Shown: piece after piece, positions 20,356 through 28,926 of the stretch
How positions within the stretch are numbered: the stretch's first letter is position 1
How the letters are laid out: the number at the start of each line of letters is the position of its first letter
DNA from: Rhodoferax sp. WC2427
GTDB lineage: Bacteria; Pseudomonadota; Gammaproteobacteria; Burkholderiales; Burkholderiaceae_C
Direction: 5' to 3'
NCBI RefSeq assembly: GCF_040822085.1
Contig: NZ_CP162006.1
Coordinates: 4,340,001-4,404,000 of the forward strand
DNA: 64,000 nucleotides
Translations under genes and position numbers: made by a program
Notes under the pieces: generated by a model
Database searches by the model: none
Told to the model about the DNA's origin: nothing
Seen by the model: only the letters and a program-made list of their open reading frames with translations

Positions 20356-21084
20356 TCAGCGTGCCCCCACGCTTGTCACTTCGTGTACTACGCTGCCCCC
20401 CGAGGGGGCGTTCACGCCTTGGGGCGGCCCGGCGGCGTTCAAAACCGTATGTCCAGCTAGCAACTCGCGCAGGTCGCGGGCAAAGCCTTCCAGGTCAGCT
20501 TCGATGCTGCCGATCAGGCGGCCATAGACGTTGTAGGCCAGCACGGCGGGGATGGCCACAGCCAGGCCGGCGGCGGTCATCACCAGCGACTCGCCCACCG
20601 GGCCGGCCACTTTGTCGATGCTCATCTGGCCCGCCACCGCAATTGCGCCCAGCGCGTGGTAGATGCCCCAGACGGTACCGAGCAAACCCACAAACGGTGC
20701 GGTGGAGCCCACCGTGGCCAGCAGAACCTGGCCAAACTGCAGTTTGTGCAGCACGGCGTGCAAGGCGTTGCGCAGCACTCGGGTGAGCTGCTGGGAGCGG
20801 TCGCCCGCGGCGGCCAAGGTGCCGGTTGCTTCTATTTTGGTAGCTAAAACCAGAGGCAGGACAAGCGCAAGAGGGTCAAAAGATGCCAAGCGTTGCTGTG
20901 CCTCGGCCACCGTGGGGGCCTGCCAGAAAGCGGCTACGCTGCGGGCCACGTCGGTGCGGGCGCGGCGCAGCATCCAGCCTTTCCAGACAATCACCGCCCA
21001 GCTGCCCACCGACATGGCCAGCAGCACCAGCGCCACCACCCGGCTGACGACATCGCCCTGGGCCAGTAGCAGCAGCGCGTCCAT
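20356..21084 (-). CDS. exbB: MotA/TolQ/ExbB family proton channel
   Basis: 242 residues with three hydrophobic segments: the N-terminal helix after MDALLLLAQGD, and two in the conserved region with STAPFVGLLGTVWGIYHAL and VGESLVMTAAGLAVAIPAVLAYN. It is the proton-channel partner of the ExbD protein encoded next. Two repeats shape it. FDPLALVLPLVLATKIEATG comes from a GCTAT-repeat copy, and the last ~25 residues (Pro, Gly, Ser and Val rich) come from a second, GC-rich dispersed repeat, so the C-terminal tail is probably not functional. dapB lies just upstream. Confidence 0.9.
   Translation of the reverse strand: MDALLLLAQGDVVSRVVALVLLAMSVGSWAVIVWKGWMLRRARTDVARSVAAFWQAPTVAEAQQRLASFDPLALVLPLVLATKIEATGTLAAAGDRSQQLTRVLRNALHAVLHKLQFGQVLLATVGSTAPFVGLLGTVWGIYHALGAIAVAGQMSIDKVAGPVGESLVMTAAGLAVAIPAVLAYNVYGRLIGSIEADLEGFARDLRELLAGHTVLNAAGPPQGVNAPSGGSVVHEVTSVGAR
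20363..20437. repeat. GC-rich dispersed repeat covering the exbB 3' end
   Basis: Order of blocks: a CACTTCGTG segment, a GC hairpin CGCTGCCCCCCGAGGGGGCG and CCTTGGGGCGGCCCGGC. A relative in opposite orientation lies at 23131-23206. From memory, such elements are common between genes in Comamonadaceae. Here the element is coding and gives ExbB an odd tail. Confidence 0.6.
20827..20877. repeat. GCTAT repeat, copy inside exbB
   Basis: GCTTCTATTTTGGTAGCTAAAA is followed, after a GAGGC block, by GACAAGCGCAAGAGGG. The order matches intergenic copies, but the centre is shortened. In-frame translation is LALVLPLVLATKIEA. Confidence 0.55.
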
Positions 21085-21088
21085 GGGT

Positions 21089-21931
21089 TTACTTCAGGCC
21101 CAGTACGTCGAACATGTCGAACAGGCCGGTACGCTTGGTGGCCAGAAAGCGCACGGCGCGCAGGCTGCCCTGGGCGTAGGTGGCGCGGCTGGACGACTTG
21201 TGGCTGATCTCGATGCGCTCACCGGTGCCCGCGAACAGCACGGTGTGGTCGCCCACGATATCGCCACCGCGGATGGTGGCAAAGCCAATGCTGGACGGGT
21301 CGCGTTCGCCGGTGATGCCGTAGCGCTCATAGACGGCGCATTCCTTCAGGTCGCGGCCCATAGCTTCGGCGATCACTTCGCCCATTTTCAGCGCGGTGCC
21401 CGAGGGTGCGTCGATCTTGTGGCGGTGGTGGGCTTCGACGATTTCGATGTCATAGCCGGTGGACATGGCCTTGGCGGCCATTTCCAGCAGCTTGAGGGTG
21501 ACGTTCACGCCCACGCTCATATTGGGGGCCATCATGATGGCGATGTGCTGGGCGATCTCGGCGATCTCGGTCTTCTGGTCGTCGCTGAAGCCGGTCGTGC
21601 CGACCACGGCGTTTACGCCCAGGCTGCGGCACATGCGCAGGTGCGCCAGCGTGCCTTCGGGGCGGGTGAAGTCGATCAGCACGCGGGCACCTTTCAGGCC
21701 CTCGTGCAGGTCGGCAGTCACGGCGACTCCGCTGCTGTGGCCTAAAAAGGCGGCAGCATCGGCACCAATCTGGGGGCTGCTGGCGATGTCCAGCGCACCG
21801 GCCAGCACGCAGTCGTCGGCATCGCGGATAGCTTCGATCAGCATGTGGCCCATACGGCCCGATGCACCGGCCACCGCAATGGCGTGCGGCAAGGGCGTGG
21901 CTGCGCCCAGAGGAGAGGATGTGTCTGTCAT
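21089..21931 (-). CDS. dapB: 4-hydroxy-tetrahydrodipicolinate reductase
   Basis: NAD(P)H-dependent step of the diaminopimelate/lysine pathway. 280 residues with the Rossmann motif [16 protein letters not shown] at about 19, the active-site [15 protein letters not shown] segment carrying the His and Lys pair, and the C-terminal substrate-binding domain. It starts 9 bases after the bamE stop on the same strand and precedes exbB by 4 bases, so bamE-dapB-exbBD form a transcript. Confidence 0.96.
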   Translation of the reverse strand: MTDTSSPLGAATPLPHAIAVAGASGRMGHMLIEAIRDADDCVLAGALDIASSPQIGADAAAFLGHSSGVAVTADLHEGLKGARVLIDFTRPEGTLAHLRMCRSLGVNAVVGTTGFSDDQKTEIAEIAQHIAIMMAPNMSVGVNVTLKLLEMAAKAMSTGYDIEIVEAHHRHKIDAPSGTALKMGEVIAEAMGRDLKECAVYERYGITGERDPSSIGFATIRGGDIVGDHTVLFAGTGERIEISHKSSSRATYAQGSLRAVRFLATKRTGLFDMFDVLGLK

Positions 21932-21940
21932 GGCCGGGAC

Positions 21941-22492
21941 CTAAGGTGCAGAGGGGGTTTCAAGCGGAGGGTAGGCAGCGGCCGGTACCGCAGCCGCAGC
22001 GGCGGCCGTGGCAGCGGGTGCCGCCGGGACCGCGAACGACTTCAGGCGGTCTTCGCTGGCTTCCAGCAGGGGCACAGATTTGACGGGATGCGACTTGGCC
22101 AGCAGGCCGACGAATTCGCTCTCGCTGGGCATGGCGTCGCCTTCGACGCGGTCCATCACGTCACCCTTGAAGAACACGGTGAACTTGCGCGCCTGCGGCT
22201 CGGTGCCCTGGCGGCGCATGGTGAATACGTAGTCCCAGCGGTCGGCGTGGAACACGTCTTGCAGCAGCGAAGTGCCCAGGATGTCCTTCACCTGCTCGCG
22301 GGCCATGCCGGGCTTGAGGGCTTCGACCTGCTCTTTGGAGACGAAGTTGCCTTGCACCACTTCCATCTTGTACGGGGCCAGCGAACCGACGAATTGCCGG
22401 GTGCTGTTGTCGATACTGCTGCAGGCCCCAAGGGCCGCGCACGCCACAAGGGCCAGGGCGGTTACGGAGCCGCGCAAGGAGGGTTCAAACAT
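21941..22492 (-). CDS. bamE: Outer membrane assembly factor BamE
   Basis: Lipoprotein of the BAM complex that inserts beta-barrel proteins. 183 residues from the ATG at 22492. The signal peptide ends in the lipobox LGAC, with the lipidated Cys near 24. The SmpA/OmlA domain is clear: LAPYKMEVVQGNFVSKEQV, LKPGMAREQVKDILGTSLL, DRWDYVF. The C-terminal ~35 residues are a low-complexity Ala/Pro tail, longer than in E. coli BamE (113 residues). It is divergent from fur, the arrangement found in many Gamma- and Betaproteobacteria. Confidence 0.94.
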   Translation of the reverse strand: MFEPSLRGSVTALALVACAALGACSSIDNSTRQFVGSLAPYKMEVVQGNFVSKEQVEALKPGMAREQVKDILGTSLLQDVFHADRWDYVFTMRRQGTEPQARKFTVFFKGDVMDRVEGDAMPSESEFVGLLAKSHPVKSVPLLEASEDRLKSFAVPAAPAATAAAAAAVPAAAYPPLETPSAP

Positions 22493-22592
22493 AGGGTGAG
22501 ACTCAGGCGATATGATCCGTCGATTGTACTGGGAGCCTTTGAACGTACCTACGTTCTTGCGCCGCCCCCCGACTCCTGAAAGACCAGCCACC

Positions 22593-23009
22593 ATGGCCAA
22601 TATCGACGAACTCAAGAACACCGGCCTGAAAGCCACCCTGCCCCGCCTGAAGATTCTGGAGATTTTCCAAACGGGTGAGTTGCGCCACATGACGGCAGAA
22701 GACGTGTTCCGGGTGCTGCTGCTGGAGCACTCCGACATCGGCCTGGCCACGGTGTACCGGGTGCTGACGCAATTCGAGCAAGCCGGCATCTTGTCGCGCA
22801 GCCATTTCGAGTCGGGCAAGTCGGTCTACGAACTCAACGAAGGCCGCCACCACGACCACTTTGTCTGCACGTCCTGCGGCAAGGTGGAAGAGTTTTTTGA
22901 TGCAGAGATCGAGCAGCGCCAGCAGATCGTGGCCAAGGCCATGGGCTGGACAGTGCAGGACCACGCGATGTCTTTGTACGGCCTGTGCGCCGACTGCTCG
23001 GCTAAATAA
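22593..23009 (+). CDS. fur: Ferric uptake regulator
   Basis: Iron-dependent repressor, 138 residues from the ATG at 22593 ([18 protein letters not shown]); the upstream 27 codons are in the promoter region. It has the winged-helix N-terminal part with [10 protein letters not shown] and [10 protein letters not shown], the metal site [17 protein letters not shown], and a C-terminal CADCSAK giving a second CxxC pair. It is divergent from bamE over about 100 bases. It is followed by a GCTAT repeat instead of an obvious terminator. Confidence 0.96.
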   Translation: MANIDELKNTGLKATLPRLKILEIFQTGELRHMTAEDVFRVLLLEHSDIGLATVYRVLTQFEQAGILSRSHFESGKSVYELNEGRHHDHFVCTSCGKVEEFFDAEIEQRQQIVAKAMGWTVQDHAMSLYGLCADCSAK

Positions 23010-23023
23010 CGCCCCCGCAACAC

Positions 23024-23072
23024 GCTATCCATTAGATAGCTGCCACCGCATATGGAATAAGCGCCAACAGCC
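23024..23072. repeat. GCTAT repeat, copy after fur
   Basis: GCTATCCATTAGATAGCTGCC, then GCATATGGAATAAGCGCC and an ACAGCC end. It starts 15 bases after the fur stop. Confidence 0.82.
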
Positions 23073-23130
23073 TAAAGAGCCAAAACCCAAGGTAGATACA
23101 TCCCTTCCAAGGATACCGTGGAACCGGCTC

Positions 23131-23206
23131 CGCCGGGCCACTGGTATCGCCCCCTGCAAGGGGGTTGGCGAAAGATGCGAAGCACTGCAGCCTGGGGGTG
23201 CGCCCT
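23131..23206. repeat. GC-rich dispersed repeat near hprK 3' end
   Basis: Relative, in opposite orientation, of the element at 20363-20437. GCCGGGCCACTG is followed by CGCCCCCTGCAAGGGGG, GATGCGAAGCACTGCAGCC and TGGGGGTGCG. It reaches into the hprK stop codon. Confidence 0.5.
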
Positions 23207-24155
23207 ATTCAGCGGCTTCCATGGCCTTGCGGTGGCGCTCGACGAATTCCTGGTAGGTGTCGATGCCGCGCAACTGCAAAATCGTGTTGCGCACCGCGGC
23301 TTCGACCAGCACGGCGATGTTGCGGCCCGCCACCACCTGGATGATGACCTTGCGCACCGCCACGCCCAGCACGTCCTGGGTCAGCGGCTCGTAGGGCAGG
23401 CGCTCGTACTCGCGCTCCATGGTTTCCTTGCGCACCAGGTGCACGATCAGCTTGAGGCGCATCTTGCGGCGCACGGCGGTTTCGCCAAAGATGCCGCGGA
23501 TGTCCAGCAGGCCGATGCCGCGCACTTCCAGCAGGTTTTGCAGCAGCTCGGGGCAGCGGCCTTCGATAGTGGTCTGGTTGATGCGGTACAGGTCCACCGC
23601 GTCGTCGGCCACCAGGCCGTTGCCGCGCGAGATCAGCTCCAGGCCCAGCTCGCTTTTGCCCAGGCCGGATTCGCCGGTGATCATCACGCCCAGCCCCAGA
23701 ATGTCCATGAACACACCATGCATCGAAGTGCGGTCGGCAAAATGCTTGGACAGGTAGGCGCGCAGCACATCGATCACGAAGGCCGACGAATCCTGTGTGG
23801 CAAACATCGGGATCTGCGCCCGCTCGCACATCGACAGCAGCGCGTCGGGGGCGACCTGGCCGTCGGCCATGATCAGCACCGGTGGCTCCAGCGTGACGAT
23901 GCGGGCAATGCGCCGGGCGCAATCTTCCGCCGAGGCGCTGGTCAGGTAGGCGATTTCGCGCTCGCCCATGATCTGCACGCGGTAGGGGTGGATGTAGTTG
24001 AGGTAGCCGACCAGATCGGCCCCGGAGCGCGCAGCCCGTACCGCGACTTCGTCAAAGCGCCGTTCGGAAGCACCCAGGCCCGCGACCCACTCCCAGCGCA
24101 GCAGGGAGCGGAAGGCCTCGAACAGAACGTCGGCACTGACGACGGTGGGTTTCAA
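23205..24155 (-). CDS. hprK: HPr kinase/phosphorylase
   Basis: 316-residue bifunctional enzyme that phosphorylates and dephosphorylates the PTS carrier HPr on serine. It has the P-loop [14 protein letters not shown] near 150, the capacitor-type [20 protein letters not shown] signature near 200, and the [12 protein letters not shown] segment. In Betaproteobacteria it sits with ptsN and hpf in a reduced PTS that acts in regulation rather than sugar uptake. It is 21 bases downstream of ptsN on the same strand. Confidence 0.95.
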   Translation of the reverse strand: MKPTVVSADVLFEAFRSLLRWEWVAGLGASERRFDEVAVRAARSGADLVGYLNYIHPYRVQIMGEREIAYLTSASAEDCARRIARIVTLEPPVLIMADGQVAPDALLSMCERAQIPMFATQDSSAFVIDVLRAYLSKHFADRTSMHGVFMDILGLGVMITGESGLGKSELGLELISRGNGLVADDAVDLYRINQTTIEGRCPELLQNLLEVRGIGLLDIRGIFGETAVRRKMRLKLIVHLVRKETMEREYERLPYEPLTQDVLGVAVRKVIIQVVAGRNIAVLVEAAVRNTILQLRGIDTYQEFVERHRKAMEAAE

Positions 24156-24176
24156 AGCAGTCTAGGCTCTGAAAAA

Positions 24177-24644
24177 TCAGGCGGGTTGGGCCGACTGCCA
24201 GCCGCAGATCAGGCCGTGCAAGGCCTCGGCATCGGCCGCATTTTTTATTTTCTCGCGCAGTGGCGCGTCGCTCAGCAGTTCGGCGATTTCGGACAGGATT
24301 TCCAGATGCTTCTGGGTCGCCGCCTCGGGCACCAGCAAAAATATCAGCAGGCCTACGGGCTGCTCGTCCGGTGCATCGAACCCGATCGGCTGGGCCAGCT
24401 GCACCACCGCAGCCATGGGCGCCTTCAGTCCCTTGATGCGGCCGTGCGGAATTGCCACCCCGTGCCCCAGGCCGGTGGAGCCCAGGCGTTCGCGGGCGAA
24501 CAGGCTGTCGGTGATCAGGGCCCGGCTCAGACCATGCAGGTTTTCAAACAGCAAACCGGCTTCTTCAAAAGCACGTTTTTTGCTGGACGCATCGACGCTC
24601 ACGAGCACTTGAGCGGAGGGCAGAATGGAGGCGAGGCGGTTCAT
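24177..24644 (-). CDS. ptsN: PTS IIA-like nitrogen-regulatory protein PtsN
   Basis: 155 residues from the ATG at 24644 (MNRLASILP). The phosphorylatable histidine lies in LGHGVAIPHGR near residue 67, typical of EIIA-Ntr. The protein relays phosphate from PtsP and NPr and tunes potassium and nitrogen responses. rpoN, which usually precedes hpf and ptsN, is not in this window. A terminator hairpin separates ptsN from hpf, so ptsN and hprK probably need read-through or their own promoter in the 50 bases before the start. Confidence 0.93.
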   Translation of the reverse strand: MNRLASILPSAQVLVSVDASSKKRAFEEAGLLFENLHGLSRALITDSLFARERLGSTGLGHGVAIPHGRIKGLKAPMAAVVQLAQPIGFDAPDEQPVGLLIFLLVPEAATQKHLEILSEIAELLSDAPLREKIKNAADAEALHGLICGWQSAQPA

Positions 24645-24690
24645 AGAGAGGCGAATTATGCACGTGCGCTTGGCTGTCGGCATGCCCCAA

Positions 24691-24720
24691 CAAAAAAGCC
24701 GCCTCGTGGTGCAGGCGGCT
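24691..24720 (-). terminator. Rho-independent terminator after hpf
   Basis: Eight-base perfect stem (AGCCGCCT at 24697-24704 with AGGCGGCT at 24713-24720) around an 8-base loop. On the minus strand the hairpin is followed by six T residues. It lies about 30 bases after the hpf stop and before ptsN. Confidence 0.85.
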
Positions 24721-24749
24721 TTGGCATTGGGCGCTATAGCGCAGGGGGG

Positions 24750-25079
24750 TTACATCAGCCGCTTGGGAGCTTCGTGGTGGTGGTCTTGCACCCGGTCTTT
24801 GTGGCGGACCACCTGGCGGTCCAGCTTATCGACCAATTCGTCTACCGCGGCGTACAAATCTGCGTGGGAGCTTTCGGCGAACATGTCGTTACCTTTGACA
24901 TGGATGTTGCATTCAGCGCGTTGTCTACCTTGCTTTTCCTTTTGCTTTTCAATCGTTAACAGCACCTTGACATCTACCAGTTGGTCGAAATGGCGGGTTA
25001 TTCGGTCCAGTTTGGTCGTCACATAGGTACGCAAGGCGGGGGTCACATCCAGATGGTGTCCGCTGATCGTCAAGTTCAT
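24750..25079 (-). CDS. hpf: Ribosome hibernation-promoting factor (short HPF)
   Basis: 109 residues beginning [20 protein letters not shown], the classic short HPF/YfiA form that binds the 30S subunit and promotes 100S dimers in stationary phase. It has the beta-alpha-beta core with [32 protein letters not shown] sequence and a short His-rich tail. An AGGAGG-like site lies upstream of the ATG. It ends before a strong terminator, so it seems to be expressed independently of ptsN-hprK. Its 5' side faces a 300-base non-coding gap, where rpoN might have been expected. Confidence 0.94.
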   Translation of the reverse strand: MNLTISGHHLDVTPALRTYVTTKLDRITRHFDQLVDVKVLLTIEKQKEKQGRQRAECNIHVKGNDMFAESSHADLYAAVDELVDKLDRQVVRHKDRVQDHHHEAPKRLM

Positions 25080-25299
25080 GTAGTTCCTCCTAGAGCAATA
25101 CTTTCACCGTTGAAAGTGATTTCACTATGCGCCCGATATCCCCTGAACGCAACCCTTTCCCAGGCCGTTCGAATGGGTGTTACCCCGTGTAACCAGCGGC
25201 CCACAGCCTGAGCCCCACCTGTATAGATCGGCGGCGGCGGTGCCATAATTCAGGTCTTTGTCACGTCCGAGAAAACCCCATGGAAAGCGCCCCTAGTCG
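25080..25299. other. Non-coding region between hpf and corA (promoter-proximal part)
   Basis: No supportable ORF. On the minus side it must carry the hpf promoter and on the plus side the corA promoter. A partial inverted pair, ACTTTCA and TGAAAGT, occurs at about 25098-25120 near the hpf start. No clear -10/-35 pair could be chosen with confidence. Confidence 0.5.
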
Positions 25300-25342
25300 C
25301 TAGCTTTCACCTCCCTGCATTGCACGGGGGCTGAAAGCCTAG
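25300..25342 (+). promoter_or_regulatory. Structured 5' leader hairpin upstream of corA
   Basis: CTAGCTTTCA (25300-25309) pairs with TGAAAGCCTAG (25332-25342), giving a 10-pair stem with one bulge. The interior CCTCCC and GGGGG can extend it, and the loop holds TGCATTGCA. It ends about 40 bases before the corA ATG, with a C-rich stretch and the ribosome site CAGGGA between. The position suggests an attenuator or ion-responsive leader, but the sequence fits no riboswitch class I know. Confidence 0.5.
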
Positions 25343-25383
25343 CCCCACCCCCGTCTTTGCCCATCCACCCCAGGGAGTGCCCC

Positions 25384-26373
25384 ATGCTGAATATTTTCTC
25401 GTTGGCCAATGGCCGATTGTTTCAAGAAGAGATCGAGTCGTTGGAAGAGCTTTCGCGCTTCCAACCGATCTGGGTGGACCTGGAATCGCCCACGCTGGAA
25501 GAAAAGCGCTGGATCAAACAGTACTACGGCCTGTCCATCCCCGAAGACGCGATGGACGAAGATATTGAAGAATCGGCCCGTTTTTACGAAGAAGACAACG
25601 GCGAACTGCACATCCGCAGCGACTTTTTGGTGGCCGACGAGTCCGACCCACGCACCGTGCGCGTCGCCTTCATCCTGAACCAGCACAACACCGAGCTCAA
25701 AAGCCGGGGCGTGCTGTTCTCCATCCACGACGAAGACGTGCCGGTGTTCCGCCTGCTGCGCATGCGCGCGCGCCGGGCCCCGGGGCTGATCGAAGATGCC
25801 AAGGAAGTTTTACTCAAACTTTTCGATGCCGACGCCGAATACTCCGCCGACACGCTGGAAGACATCTACGTGGACCTGGAAAAAGTCAGCCGCCGGGTGC
25901 TGGCCGGCAACATGACCGACGCGCTGGCCGGGGAAGTGCTGGGCTCGATTGCCCGCCACGAGGATTTGAACGGCCGCATCCGCCGCAACATGATGGACAC
26001 CCGCCGCGCCCTGAGCTTCATGATGCGCAGCAAGATGCTCAACGCCGAGCAGTTTGAAGAGGCCCGGCAGATCCACCGCGACATCGACTCGCTGGACTCG
26101 CACACCGCCTTTTTGTTCGACAAGATCAACTTCCTGATGGATGCCACGGTGGGTTTCATCAACATCAACCAGAACAAGATCATCAAGATCTTCTCGGTGG
26201 CCAGCGTGGCCCTGCTGCCGCCCACCCTGGTGGCCAGCATTTACGGCATGAACATGAAATTCCCCGAGCTGGAGTTTCTGGGCAGTTGGTCGTACCCGTA
26301 TGTGGTGGCCATGATGACGGCCAGCGCACTGGTGCCGATGTGGTACTTCTACAAACGCGGCTGGCTGTCCTGA
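25384..26373 (+). CDS. corA: CorA family magnesium/cobalt transporter
   Basis: Inner-membrane divalent-cation channel, 329 residues from the ATG at 25384, which has CAGGGA just upstream; the longer frame from 25357 has none. It has an acidic cytosolic N-terminal domain, a long helix region (about 160-265), two C-terminal membrane helices and the selectivity motif YGMNM between them. It ends with a short basic tail (YKRGWLS). The structured leader may control it by metal level. A small unknown gene follows after 10 bases. Confidence 0.94.
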   Translation: MLNIFSLANGRLFQEEIESLEELSRFQPIWVDLESPTLEEKRWIKQYYGLSIPEDAMDEDIEESARFYEEDNGELHIRSDFLVADESDPRTVRVAFILNQHNTELKSRGVLFSIHDEDVPVFRLLRMRARRAPGLIEDAKEVLLKLFDADAEYSADTLEDIYVDLEKVSRRVLAGNMTDALAGEVLGSIARHEDLNGRIRRNMMDTRRALSFMMRSKMLNAEQFEEARQIHRDIDSLDSHTAFLFDKINFLMDATVGFININQNKIIKIFSVASVALLPPTLVASIYGMNMKFPELEFLGSWSYPYVVAMMTASALVPMWYFYKRGWLS

Positions 26374-26382
26374 AGGCACACC

Positions 26383-26685
26383 ATGCGCGACATCCTGGTA
26401 CTTTTGGAAACCGGCGCCGACGGCAAGCCCACGGCGCTGGCCCAGCGGCTGCGCAGCCAGTGGCAAGTGGTGGCCTCGATGCCGCCGCGCCTGCTGGTGT
26501 TGCGGCTGCCCTCCTACAAGGTGGCGGCCATCCCGGGCGTGCAGCCATTGGCCCAAGCCGACCCGCCGCTGAACGAAGGCGAGCAGCTTTTTGCCGCCGC
26601 CTGGGCCGCGCAGGGGCATAAATCTGCCCCGCGCCCCGGCGATGGCGCGGATTGGGACGCGCCGGGCTTCATTCCCCCGGCCTGA
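26383..26685 (+). CDS. Small protein of unknown function, possibly related to the neighbouring metalloprotease N-terminus
   Basis: 100 residues starting 10 bases after corA, with AAGG as a weak ribosome site. I recognise no family. The N-terminal half is beta/alpha-like (MRDILVLLETGADGKPTALA), and the C-terminus is PRPGDGADWDAPGF. That ending resembles PRDGEDWDMHGC in the N-terminal region of the metalloprotease encoded convergently next door. The two could share a small domain, such as a propeptide-like or inhibitor fold. No signal peptide is visible. Codon use is like the neighbours. Confidence 0.6.
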   Translation: MRDILVLLETGADGKPTALAQRLRSQWQVVASMPPRLLVLRLPSYKVAAIPGVQPLAQADPPLNEGEQLFAAAWAAQGHKSAPRPGDGADWDAPGFIPPA

Positions 26686-26701
26686 AAACGCTGGGCTAGG
26701 G

Positions 26702-28831
26702 TTAGATCCCCATCGGCCACCAGCCGTGCCACCAGTCGGTGAAGGCCGGTTCCCAGGCCGCCGTGTAGATACGGCTGTCGCCGCCCACCACAAACACATC
26801 CAGCTTGTTGGGCGCACGCGATACCGCGGTGATGGCGGCACCGAGCGCGGCAGCACCTCCGTTGAGCCGCCACCAACCGTGCCAACCGTCGGTAAACGCG
26901 GGCTCCCAGGCCGCGGTGTAGGTGCCCCGGTCGGTACCGGTGACAAAAATATCCAGCTTGTTGGCCGAGCGGGACACGGCATGGATGGGCGCACCGGGCC
27001 GGCCGCGCCCACCCTGGATGTGCCACCAGCCGTGCCAGCCGTCGGTAAACGCGGGCTCCCAGGCCGCGGTCAGGGTTTCACCGCCATTGGCCACCGCAAA
27101 AATATCCAGCTTGTTGGCGCTGCGCGATACCGCATTGATCGCGCCGCCCGCCGGGAAACGCGCCGCGCCCACCCGCCACCAGCCGTGCCAGCCGTCGGCA
27201 AACGAGGGCTGCCAGGCGGCGGTATAGGCAAAGCCATCGGTGCCCACCACGAAGATGTCCAGCTGGTTCGGCCCGCGCACCGCCGCCCCCACGGGTGCAC
27301 CTGGGGCCGCCATGCCCCCCTGGATGTGCCACCAGCCGTGCCATCCATCGGCGAAGCTGGGCTGCCAGGCTGCCGACATCACCCGACCCGACGTGTCGGT
27401 GGCAAAAATATCCAGATGGTCGGCACTGCGCGACACCGCGCTAACCTGGCTGCGGTGCGGCACGCTGATGTTGCCGATGCGCCACCAGCCCCGCCAGCCG
27501 GTGTCGGGCCGCCACGCGGCGGTGTAGACGTGGTTGTCCATGCCCACCACAAAGATGTCCAGCTTGTCAGTCCCCCGGCTGACCGCCGTGACCGGCGCGC
27601 CTGCTGCCGCCATGCCGCCCTGGATATGCCAGAAGCCCTGCCACCAATTGGGCATCGCCGGCTCCCAGGCGGCGGACATGACGCGCCCGTCCTGGTCGGT
27701 AAAGAAGATATCCAGCTTATTGGCCGCGCGCGATACGGCGTGCACCGGCGCGCCCTGCGGCACCCGGGTGCTGCTCAGCGCCCAGCCCAGGTGGCGGCGG
27801 GTTGAGGCGCACATGGCCCAGTCGTTGGCCTTCATCAGGCAGGCAATGCCGCCGCCGGGCGCACAGGTGGCGCAGTTGCGGTTGGGCTCGTTGTAAATGC
27901 CGTGGGTGCTGGTGCAGTTGCAATTGGCGGCGGTGTATTCGTCGGGGCACGAAAAAATGTGCCCGGTTTCGTGGGCCACCACGCGGTCGATGTTGTCCGG
28001 CCCCCAGCCGTCATTGGCGTAGTCCATCACGATGCGCGGCGCGCTGGCGTAGGCAAAGTGCCACAGCGGATAGCCTTTCACGAAAAAAATACAGTAGGCC
28101 CAGCGGGTACCCAGCCGGGTGCGCAGGGCGCTGACGTAGTTCACCACGCCCTGCCAGTTCTGCGTCTGGCCCAGCGCGCCCATGGCGGGGTTGCGCCAGC
28201 GGGATTCATCGTCTGCGGCCGTGGCCGTGGTGCTGGTGGAAATGCTGACGCTGTTGATTTCGTAGTGCCAACTGACCCCGGAGGCCGGGTCCTGGTTGCC
28301 CAGCCAGGTCAGCCCGGCTTGCACCTCGGCCACCACCTTGACCCGCTCGGCCGCACTGAACCGGGTAGCGGCCGTGGGGCCGTTGACGATGATGATGCCC
28401 ACCGCCACCGAGCCCGCCAGAAACGCATCGCCCACGCCGCGCTCGCCCTTTGCTGCGGCGCCGATCGCCTCCAGCGCGTCCCGGCCCACGGGGGCTTCGG
28501 GCGCGCAGCCGTGCATGTCCCAGTCTTCGCCGTCACGGGGGCGCTTGGCCTTGGCGGCGCGGTACTTGGCGCTGCGGCGCAAGGTAAAGGCCGACAGGCC
28601 CAGCTTCTCGGTCAGGTTCAACACGGCCGCCGTGGCCTTGGGCAAGGCGGTCACGGCAAACGGCTGGCCACCGATCTCGGCGGGCTGGGCGCGGCGGATT
28701 TGCACGTTCGGCCCGTAGTCGTGCAGCAGGCCGCCATCGTTGTCGGGCGGCTGCCCGGCGCTGCGGGCCTTGGAGATACTGCGCGTGCCCGGCGTGGCCA
28801 ATCGCTCGTACTCGGTGTTGATTTCGGTCAT
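26702..28831 (-). CDS. Zinc metalloprotease with seven-repeat PLL-like lectin propeller
   Basis: 709 residues from the ATG at 28831, which has AGGAG 9 bases upstream (a GTG at 28852 is weaker). The N-terminal ~170 residues contain ALPKATAAVLNLTEKLGL and PRDGEDWDMHG. A metalloprotease-like part follows with VVAHETGHIFSCPDEY near residue 300: a HExxH zinc site with a downstream Asp-Glu, and several nearby cysteines (NCNCTS, CATCAPG). The second half is seven tandem repeats of about 46-50 residues, each with AVSRsaNKLDIF, a middle YTAAWEPaF and DGWHGWW. Seven such blades match the fucose-binding PLL lectin propeller. I infer a protein that binds glycans and cleaves protein. No classical signal peptide is seen, so any export route is unknown. 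Confidence 0.8.
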   Translation of the reverse strand: MTEINTEYERLATPGTRSISKARSAGQPPDNDGGLLHDYGPNVQIRRAQPAEIGGQPFAVTALPKATAAVLNLTEKLGLSAFTLRRSAKYRAAKAKRPRDGEDWDMHGCAPEAPVGRDALEAIGAAAKGERGVGDAFLAGSVAVGIIIVNGPTAATRFSAAERVKVVAEVQAGLTWLGNQDPASGVSWHYEINSVSISTSTTATAADDESRWRNPAMGALGQTQNWQGVVNYVSALRTRLGTRWAYCIFFVKGYPLWHFAYASAPRIVMDYANDGWGPDNIDRVVAHETGHIFSCPDEYTAANCNCTSTHGIYNEPNRNCATCAPGGGIACLMKANDWAMCASTRRHLGWALSSTRVPQGAPVHAVSRAANKLDIFFTDQDGRVMSAAWEPAMPNWWQGFWHIQGGMAAAGAPVTAVSRGTDKLDIFVVGMDNHVYTAAWRPDTGWRGWWRIGNISVPHRSQVSAVSRSADHLDIFATDTSGRVMSAAWQPSFADGWHGWWHIQGGMAAPGAPVGAAVRGPNQLDIFVVGTDGFAYTAAWQPSFADGWHGWWRVGAARFPAGGAINAVSRSANKLDIFAVANGGETLTAAWEPAFTDGWHGWWHIQGGRGRPGAPIHAVSRSANKLDIFVTGTDRGTYTAAWEPAFTDGWHGWWRLNGGAAALGAAITAVSRAPNKLDVFVVGGDSRIYTAAWEPAFTDWWHGWWPMGI

Positions 28832-28926
28832 GGAAGGGGCTCCTGTGGGCACCCCACGACTGCAGAGCGCACTTCAGAATAGGTGCCCGATGCGCTGACC
28901 GCATCATCGAAAAGGGGGAAAACCCG

